A DNA stretch of 27,072 bases from Apostichopus californicus (lineage: Eukaryota > Echinodermata > Holothuroidea > Aspidochirotida > Stichopodidae), in contig JAIPMN010002291.1 in assembly GCA_020650975.1 (NCBI GenBank), positions 11,546-38,617 on the forward strand, read 5' to 3'. The position numbers were made by a program, and so were the translations under genes. Of the stretch, positions 19,694 to 27,072 are shown piece by piece. Every line of letters begins with the position of its first letter. Within the stretch, counting starts at the first letter, position 1. The notes below the pieces were generated by a model, which saw only the letters and a list, made by a program, of their open reading frames with translations, did no database searches and was not told where the DNA came from.

Positions 19694-21714
19694 CAATGGC
19701 ATTATAAGGTACAGTATTATGGGACTCTCCCTACATGGCATATATTCTTTCTGCCTTCAGTTACATGGTTTATGTCTGCTGGCACCTTTCAGACATAGTA
19801 TTAACATGCACCTTACATTATTTCATGTCAAGGTGAGGCCTTGTCGGATACGATGAAGCAGAAAATTTCATATTTATGTTTGTGTAATGTGTGATTCAAT
19901 ACTCGATTGAAATATTAAAACAAAACAAAATACTTTTTACTTGGTAATTAACATGTACAGGTGTTCACCATCAAATTGGCCTTTTCATTTTGTAAAGAGA
20001 ACTCTAAATCAATAAAACACATTGCACTGGTTTTCACTAAATCACCTGTTGTTTCATTTTTTAATTCTGTGGGAATTGATACGGGTACAGTATATTTGTC
20101 CATGCCGTTCTCAATGTGGTCCTATAATGCCATAGCACAAGTTGGAAGCAAAAAGTAATAGATATTCTGTTGTAACACCAGCTTGATGGGTTCTGGGGAC
20201 TACAGTAGTTGAAAAAAAACAAAACAAAAACAGATATTTTCTGGGGCTCAGGCTGAGTTTGTTAGTACTATGATGGATGGCCAGCAGTTATTTTTCAGTT
20301 GGTTATCCTGAATCAAACACAAAATTGACTTAAGCTAGACTTAGTAATGTTCAGTTATACTTGAAGTTTACTTTGTAGGCCTAATTCCTATAAATGGGTA
20401 AAATAATTCAGGAAAGTAGCTCAAATATGAAATTGATGTTTCCTTGTTTAACTGTGGCCAGTTAACCTAACATAGCACCATAGCACTGTTACTTAAGATA
20501 TTTAAAAACGAATGCAAACCACTGTCCGCAATTGATGCTGTCATGCCCATTGCTTTGCTAGTTAAAAAATCCTTACGTTACCTCTAGCCATTTTGGTTTC
20601 GATGATAATTGTAACCTTTGCTTTCATGATGGTGTGCGTGTGGGTGCGTTTGTGATGCCCAGCTTGTAAACATATCTCAAGAAGGGAAGGTCGGACCAGT
20701 TGCATATTTGGTGTAGATGTACCACATTGAGTACAAGAAGCCTATTGTTTTTGGTGGAGGTAAAAAGTCATTTTGGGGTCACCAGGGGTCAAATTGTGAA
20801 AACCTTGTAAACACGTTATATCTAGTATGAAAGCTTGGGGAGACCTTATATATAGTGTGTAGAAGTAACACATTGAGTACAAGAAGCCTATTGTTTTTGG
20901 GAGGTCAAGGGTCATTTGGGGTCACCAGAGGTCAAATTGTTTTACTAACAACGATTACTAACGGGGCCAATTCTAACTGCATTAACACATGTGACGACTT
21001 TCACGAATACCTCAAAAGTACTAGCAAAGATTATTTATCTTCGGTGTGTTGTCTTTTGTACTAGTTGTGGGAATTAACTGCTCAAATCAGTGGTATGAAG
21101 TTTTTTCGAAGTTTGACATTATGTTTAAACTCGATTCCAGTCGTTCTACGTAGTGATCAATGGTGATCTACAAGACAGAGTCATAACATATATCACTGTG
21201 CTTAAAAAAAGGAGATGTCAGTATATGTTTCTTTGTGTGAAACAGAGGATCCCGAATTATAATAAAGCAGCTTGGAAAAAGGTTGTCAAAATCGGAGATT
21301 TACTACTAGGCGAATGGGCAAGAAAATCAGATTTCCGTAAAATTGGTATCTGTGGTAAGTCTCGAATTGAGAAGTACTGTACTTAAGAACTTGGAAGCAA
21401 GTTCTAGCATACCAAGATTTTGGAGGCAACATTTAATATCCTTTGAGCCACATGTGTGCTTATTGCGGCCACGGGTTTCATATGCGACCCTCACGCAGAT
21501 TACCTGCAGTCCACGAAGGAGAACTGTTTCAGATCTTTTCTGATGCGGTCCCCGAACCTTACATCGGAACAATATATTTATACAACCATGCAACAATCAA
21601 TTTCACTGAAAAATATGTATAGCCCACTTGTGTCAAGGTAATGATTAGTTGAACAATGCAGAACTTTTATTTTCCATATAATGTAATATCTCCCTTTTTT
21701 TTAGTCATTGGTCT
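19694..21714. other. intergenic region without a recognised gene
   Basis: Apart from the duplicated block at 20711-20940 I see nothing assignable. Open frames at 19629-20158 and 21153-21641 lack splice context and recognisable domains. Confidence 0.5.
20711..20940 (+). repeat. direct duplication, about 90-bp units 146 bp apart
   Basis: GTGTAGATGTACCACATTGAG at 20711 and GTGTAGAAGTAACACATTGAG at 20857 begin similar blocks. Both contain TACAAGAAGCCTATTGTTTT and end in a GGGGTCACCAG(G/A)GGTCAAATTGT block. It reads as a fragment of a dispersed repeat family. Confidence 0.75.
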
Positions 21715-22082
21715 TTAAAGGGTGTAAAGACTAGCACAAAGAGAAACGTCTAATGCAGGTAATCTGACCTAGTTTCGAATGAGGTGTAACAGAAGTGTTA
21801 GACACCACCATCTATCCCAGAAAATACACACACAGCTTGCTACCGTTGCTAATTTAGACACTAGTGTACAGTCAGCACATACAGCTGCGGTCAATACCCA
21901 CAGCACAGTGTACAAACGATACAGCGATGGACATCTCAGGTCCAGCTAAAGATAACAAGGTATCACGTTTCATTACTGTCTGCATTTTGTAGTGACAAGA
22001 GAAAAACCTCACTTGCACGCAACGGAAAGTTAACTTTTTCAAAGCAGGCACGCAGTTTGGGGCAAGTCTTCAATGCCTTTAA
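21715..22082 (+). mobile_element. TTAA-flanked MITE, copy 2
   Basis: A 368-bp copy of the element at 6574-6945, in the same orientation. The ends are TTAAAGGGTGTAAAGACTAGC and, in reverse complement, TTAAAGGCATTGAAGACTTGC. Internal blocks such as GACCTAGTTTCGAATGAGGTG and ACAGCTGCGGTCAATACCCA are identical in both copies. Substitutions and small indels are scattered along the length. Confidence 0.82.
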
Positions 22083-22740
22083 GTATGTGACAAGACCTGC
22101 GGATTTGGTAAAAGGTTTCACTGTGGCCTGCAAGATTAGTTTTGGTCTCATCAGTATCTGCTTAAACCAAACACTCATACCCCAATTCACCTCAATTCTG
22201 CCGAATATGTACAAAAATCACTACTCGAAACTCCTGAGTCAGTATGTGCATAGACTGCATACATCTTTTATTCCAATATAAGCTCTTTTTCAGTGCAAGA
22301 AGTTTGTACACATATTTCAATAAAAAAATCTAGGAATGATGGAAAATCGGCACAATCAACGTCTTTACTTTGCTTAAATATATGAAATGTCTCTATTTCC
22401 TTTCGTAATGTCATAAAGTCATAACCGAGCAATTTTCTGTTTGCAAGGTCCTTCTTATTGCTAAGCAACCACAATGAGGTTTTTTCTTTTTTCATTATTA
22501 TTTTGGTATGGCTCAAAGTTCAAGACAGAGCTACTTCACAACATCTCACTGAAATATGGCAACCACATGGTACTACAATTTGCAAGTTTTTCTCAAAACC
22601 CTTTCGGCTTGGTAACATTTATTTTCGTAGTGCTAATAGCTTTGTGGGCAAACAATTTTAATGTGACAAAGACAAAAACAGTCTGCCTTTCAAACTTGAC
22701 ATGTCATCAAAGAAGGCCTCCTTTAGCTTCAGTATATAAT

Positions 22741-22800
22741 CCCTATATATATATATATATATAGATATGTATATATATCTATATATACCTTTTATATAGT
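22741..22800. repeat. AT-rich microsatellite
   Basis: TATATA runs with GATATG and CTATAT interruptions, partly self-complementary. Confidence 0.85.
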
Positions 22801-22998
22801 CCTTATACATATAGTCACTATTATACATATGTTTCTAAATTTGGTTGATAACTCTATAATTTAGCAATAAGTGGATGGACAGATACCCTTAAAAACGGTA
22901 TATGTCCGCAACACAACCACTGTTAAAATGTAGGTATTAACAAACAGCAGACATCCTTCCTATACTTACTGTATACAGCTCTGGAATGATACATGAAT

Positions 22999-23230
22999 AA
23001 ACAATGGTTGCTATTGTTTTTAATCTTACTGTCAAATAACAATGGCTGCTGTAATTCACTTAAGCTTTTTGAAATAACATTGGTTGATCTTGTTAATCGC
23101 ACTGTAAAATAACATCGGTTGCTGTCATGGTCTTAGCTTGTAAAACACAATGGCTACTATTGTCTTATTGTAAATAACAATGGCTGTCACCATTGTCATA
23201 TCTTTCTAAAGAACAATGGTTGCCACATTT
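22999..23230 (+). repeat. degenerate tandem repeat, 30-38 bp period
   Basis: About seven units marked by AACAATGG(C/T)TG at about 23000, 23038, 23076, 23111, 23146, 23176 and 23212. Linkers contain TTGT and ACTGT(A)AAAT variants. Confidence 0.75.
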
Positions 23231-23765
23231 GTTTTATCCACCTATGGCTCCTATATTTTACATTAATTTCTTCTTGCTGAAATAAAGGCCCAATGTCTAG
23301 CTACCTCAAACAATTAAAAGCCCTTTCTTATTAGTTGTAACTGGTAATGTATGTAAAAAACAAAAGAAAAGAAAAGTGAAAGCACACAATTGTTTCTTAG
23401 AAACACAAGCAAAAACCATGATAAACAAAACACAAAAATATATATATATATCTACTTGTGTACAAACCTGTAAAGAAATTTAAAGAAACTCTTGAAATTT
23501 TTATTTTCTTGTAAGTTGTAACATTCCCAACCAGCAGACCCCATAACAATGCTCTTTATCTCTACATAAGTATGTTAGTATATATTGCTGCTACAACCAG
23601 TGGCAAAGCACGAAACCTATTAAGGTTTGTGTATTATATGAACACTTGTCCTTGTCATAGTTGCATAGCCTTAGGGTGACAATACTACACTATGTAAGGC
23701 CAACACCCACTCATTTTTTGTAGGAACTAGCACATGCATGATACAGGACTGGAATTTCACGTGAG

Positions 23766-23842
23766 AATGCATTTACACTACAGTCGTGATCTCATCGTCA
23801 GGATGAGATCTTGACGATGAGATCTGATCTCGTGTAAAAGCA
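23766..23842. mobile_element. small hairpin MITE-like element
   Basis: GATCTCATCGTCA (23788-23800) pairs exactly with TGACGATGAGATC (23812-23824) across 11 bases. Outer TTTACAC and GTGTAAAA extend the symmetry. The whole is about 75 bases and could form one long stem. Confidence 0.5.
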
Positions 23843-23877
23843 CCCTTAAAAATCTTTAAACAGGAATTCCTATCGTA

Positions 23878-23990
23878 CTTTGTACTCATACTTATGTACT
23901 CATACTAATGCCTTAGTACTTGTACTCATACTGTTGTACTCATACTCATGCTGTTGTACTCGTACTCATGCTGTTGTACTTGTACAACAA
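23878..23990 (+). repeat. 18-20 bp tandem repeat
   Basis: Repeated units built from TTGTACTCATACTCATGCTG, with shorter TACTCATACT units at the left. Confidence 0.8.
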
Positions 23991-24630
23991 GTTTGGTAGT
24001 CACCCCCAAATATGCTAGAAGTAAACAAAGATGGTCGTTTAAGTTCAAATTCGAAATAGAATTTGACTGCTGCCATCCCAGCATTTCACGTCAGTTTAGA
24101 TAATCATCCTAATATGAACATATAGTTTTCATAGATTTTCTTCTTTCTTTTTAAATGATGTCAGAGGAGATGGATAGGTGAAAGCTGTCAATCTTCCCAT
24201 GTGAGTTACTGCAAACCCCGGAAAATGACCCACTTTGCTGGTACCACTGGTTGTATCAGCCACCCCTTCAACGTTTCTTAGCACCAGGATTACAGCTAAT
24301 ACAACATTGACTCAAGGTGTAAATCAAATACGACGGTGGCTTGCAGATCAATGGTATCAACTCATAAACAATGCCAAAACTTGAAAAAAATAAAGTGAAA
24401 ATATTAAATAGAATTTTTTTTAACAAGAATGGAAAATAATCTCAGCAGTACCTTGTTCCAAGTGAATCAATAAACTAAGGATTATTTTTAAAAAAAATGA
24501 AATTTCTTCCTAAAATCAATAGCAATCTATCTCTAGAGCAAAAGACTTCTTCTCAACACACACCAGACCAAAGTGGTGAAGTCCAAATGACAGAACTGTA
24601 TATCCATTTTTAAGATGCACACACCTTATA

Positions 24631-25027
24631 CATGGGCGCAGATCAGTCTTGGGTAATGGTGGGGATGCGTCTCTGTTCTCTGATACTATCCAAATGGAGC
24701 GCGACCATGGGTTGGCAGGTAGCGTACAAGAAATGTTTTGGCAAATATACCTCCCACATCCCCTGAAATAACACTACCCAGACCCAATGATGCTCCCAAT
24801 CTCCTTAAGTTTTGGATCTCATGGCTTAGAAATTTAGTTTGGGGAAATAAATGGGCGTCTGCAGAAAAAATCATGGGACAAATAATCCAAGTAGACTTTT
24901 GTATACGATGTGTCTGGGGTCCTCTCCCAGAAAGCAATTTTAGACTGCCGCAAATGCGATTTCCGTCCAATATTTAACAACTGTCGATAAATATAATAAA
25001 ATGTCCCCACCAGGATCTGCGCCCATG
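24631..25027 (+). mobile_element. non-autonomous DNA element with 14-bp perfect terminal inverted repeats
   Basis: CATGGGCGCAGATC (24631-24644) and its exact reverse complement (25014-25027) bound a 397-bp interior. A short frame on each strand inside has no recognisable transposase motif. Internal similarity to 7828-8185 suggests a shared family. No clear target-site duplication is visible. Confidence 0.75.
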
Positions 25028-26200
25028 CCTTTATATATCAGGAAGGGGGAAAAAATGCATCATACCACACCATAAAGAGTACAATACAACTTTGGATGTG
25101 TAACAATTTATGAAAAACTGATTAATGTTGAGAAAACATTTTCTTGACCAAATCAAGGTTCATCTATTGACCGTACTTCCTAATTTGCATATATGGTAGT
25201 ACACAACAACTGTGATCAATGCAAACCTTATGTAAGACTTGTATATCATTCAGCTTCATTCATTTTACTTTCATTTCTACCTCTCTTGAGTAAGGCACTT
25301 TCCCTCCCCATCCCCCCCCCCCCAACCCCACCCGACTAAAAAGTTGATGATTACTTTGGCAGCTTAGTACACAATACACTGTTGTGTGTTATTTAAGAGC
25401 TACTCATAACTGTGATCAAAAGAAATTTCAAGTCAAACCCTCCCTGAAAATTTATTTTCTTGGGTTCGTTACTTTATTTGCATATTTTTTATCTTTGATA
25501 TTTGATAGTTTTGATCGGTATACATATTTTGCTCCTTAATTTTTTTATGAAGATTGTTTTGGAAATCTTTCATTTTTGCTCTACGAACCACCCTTGCCAC
25601 TCCGATCACATTCTGCCCATCGATTTATCGATTTATATTACTGTTGCAGAATCAGACCCATCATGTATTTATAACCTATGATCTCATTCCTACTGACGAC
25701 CTACCATTTCATGCGATATGAATAGCACACGTACACAGTTGGGGACAATGTTATCTATTAGGAACCTTTCATGTTCCACTTCAAAGCACTGGTAGCTGAC
25801 AGTATGCACAGTATGAATATCTTGTTTCTATCCGTTTAAGGTTAGGAAGTGTTCATACTATCAATACTAGTGGCTTGAGTCATGATATGAGAGGGAGAGT
25901 GAAGAGTTAGTATTGACATTAGATACTGGCTGGTAGTTTCCCCTGTTGGTTTCTATACTTCACACACACTTATTTCTTAGTATGATCTGAATAAACAGCA
26001 GCTAAACTTCAACCTTCCTTATTCATAATGAATCTTGGATCGTCTTGCTTGGTCTTACTTAACTGTCATCTTCACAAAAAATGTGGTCAATCTGGTGTAT
26101 TGTATGTAAGCAATAAATCAGTTTCACATCTTTTGCATATTCAGAGATAAACCTACTGAATATTCAAGCCTCACAACCCTAACTCCACCCAGATGATTAA

Positions 26201-26391
26201 TCACCAGCTAGTATTCAGCTTCTTCTTCTTGCCACTTTCCTTGGTCATGTCTCCGTTTACAGCGAGCAGGTTGTCGTAACGCCATTTTAGCTCCATCCGT
26301 ATATGGTCCTCCTCCATCGAAAGTGATGAGGTGTCCGAGTTATGTTGATTTTCCCAGAATTGAGAAGGGTCGGTGGGGTCTACATTTTCTC
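26201..26391 (-). CDS. last coding exon of an unrecognised protein, 5' part off window
   Basis: On the minus strand, the acceptor TTTTCCTACACAG precedes an exon of 191 bases: two bases finishing a codon, 62 codons, then TGA at 26203-26201. The translation is polar: ENVDPTDPSQFWENQ, then a Ser/acidic stretch, then an amphipathic stretch (RMELKWRYDNLLAVN), then a basic GKKKK close to the C-terminus. The steady codon pattern, clean acceptor and stop make a real terminal exon likely. I do not recognise the family; the amphipathic segment could be the end of a coiled coil. Confidence 0.6.
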
Positions 26392-27072
26392 CTGTGTAGG
26401 AAAATAAAAGTAGAAACTTGAGTAAAGAAAAAACAACAATGCCATAGTGAACAGATTGCGGACAATGGTTGCAATCTCTAAGCTTAAAGGAACATTCCAT
26501 GGCTAAATTCTTTGCTTCAGCAAATTGCATGAAACTTTCTAAAACTTCAGCATTTTGTATCGTGGAGATACAGATGTTTCACAAGTTAGGGGGGGGGGAG
26601 TTGGGTGGGGGAGGGGGGAGGGGGATCTATGAATGCATCTGGCAACAGCAAGGCTAGTGATGTCATCATTGCAAATGGAGAAAGATGTTGAAAATCAAGC
26701 AAATGTACTACATTTCTAGGATAAATCTACATGGAGATGATAAAAGTAAAAATAAATCATTTGAAGGTGATCTTTCATGATGACATCACAGACTATGTTT
26801 GTTGCTCTCTATTTCCCGGGGTTTAAGGGAGGATTGATTGATCTGTTCAAATATGATTTAGTTGCAATCATATCTCACTAGCTTTCAGAATATCATAATG
26901 AGATGGATGTTCAAACTAACAGTGTTGGATTAATTTTTATATATATATTATAGAATAAATCCTCATATCAGTAAGACAAATATTAACTGGTATCAACCTC
27001 CATCACTTTGGAGATGCTGAAATAAGACAAGAATAGTGTTAGGCCTATGGTCCAACAGTTGGGGGGGGGGGG
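26392..27072 (-). other. intron of the right-edge minus-strand gene
   Basis: Sequence upstream of the terminal exon's acceptor. It contains a G-run cluster and ends in a G homopolymer at the window edge. No further exon is evident. Confidence 0.4.
26589..26624 (+). repeat. G-run cluster with quadruplex potential
   Basis: Five or more runs of three to ten G separated by one to four bases. It lies in the intron just upstream of the terminal exon 26391-26201 of the minus-strand gene, where the transcript would carry the C-rich strand. Confidence 0.7.

Larger units (their letters stand above)
22083..26200. other. intergenic region, repeats only
   Basis: No gene is recognised. Tandem arrays lie near 23.0-23.2 kb and 23.9 kb, a hairpin near 23.8 kb, and an inverted-repeat element at 24631-25027. 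The part nearest 26200 (from perhaps 25450) may be the 3' untranslated region of the minus-strand gene ending at 26201; minus-strand AATAAA lies at 25456-25451. Stretches 22090-22730, 24000-24600 and 25030-25450 hold nothing I can name. Confidence 0.45.

Noticed and set aside
21153-21641. Open frames that might be a gene or transposase remnant
   Set aside because: No recognisable motif, no splice context and frames interrupted; nothing to support a call.
21963-22214. 83-residue minus-strand open frame
   Set aside because: Half of it is the TTAA MITE copy 2, and the frame is broken in copy 1.
22268-22764. Overlapping open frames on both strands
   Set aside because: AT-rich composition, no domain, no splice sites. 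The plus-strand frame runs into an AT microsatellite.
24686-24977. Possible transposase fragment in the inverted-repeat element
   Set aside because: Overlapping frames on both strands with no catalytic motif; the element looks non-autonomous.

Overview
The window is animal nuclear DNA: intron-rich genes with GT-AG introns, many small dispersed and tandem repeats, AT microsatellites and long runs of G or C. The gene content and the style of the repeats point to a marine deuterostome invertebrate, most likely an echinoderm such as a sea cucumber. The species call is inference; I could not search for it.

Three genes can be supported. (1) On the minus strand, a GTSF1/Asterix-type piRNA-pathway factor runs from its ATG at 6011 leftwards through coding exons 6011-5850, 4114-3886, 3147-3093, 2240-1888 and 762-640, then leaves the window. 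It has two CHHC zinc fingers and an unusually long Gln/Pro-rich and Gly-Arg-Gly-rich tail. (2) On the plus strand, a complete PDIA6 (P5) gene of 11 coding exons runs from 9092 to 17476 and encodes 446 residues: signal peptide, two thioredoxin domains each with a CGHC active site, a redox-inactive third domain, an acidic tail and KDEL. A perfect ER stress response element lies about 245 bases upstream of its ATG. (3) At the right edge, on the minus strand, is the last coding exon (26391-26201) of a gene I do not recognise.

GTSF1 and PDIA6 are divergent, their start codons about 3.1 kb apart. That interval and the introns hold short non-autonomous elements. Two TTAA-flanked elements with matching inverted ends lie at 6574-6945 and 21715-22082. 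Two related inverted-repeat elements lie at 7828-8185 and 24631-25027. A foldback element lies at 1475-1650. Three copies of a repeat containing a tRNA-like unit are present, two of them head to head at 110-618 and one at 15975-16320. A tRNA-derived SINE lies at 4263-4559, and a degenerate hammerhead-like hairpin at 5594-5634.

Downstream of the PDIA6 poly(A) signal (18704-18709) is a 23-bp minisatellite with a 164-165 bp higher-order period (18851-19693). From there to about 26.2 kb I see no gene, only repeats. No operon-like system, CRISPR array, virus or novel gene cluster was found. The most notable points are the extended GTSF1 tail, the ERSE in front of PDIA6, and the TTAA element family.
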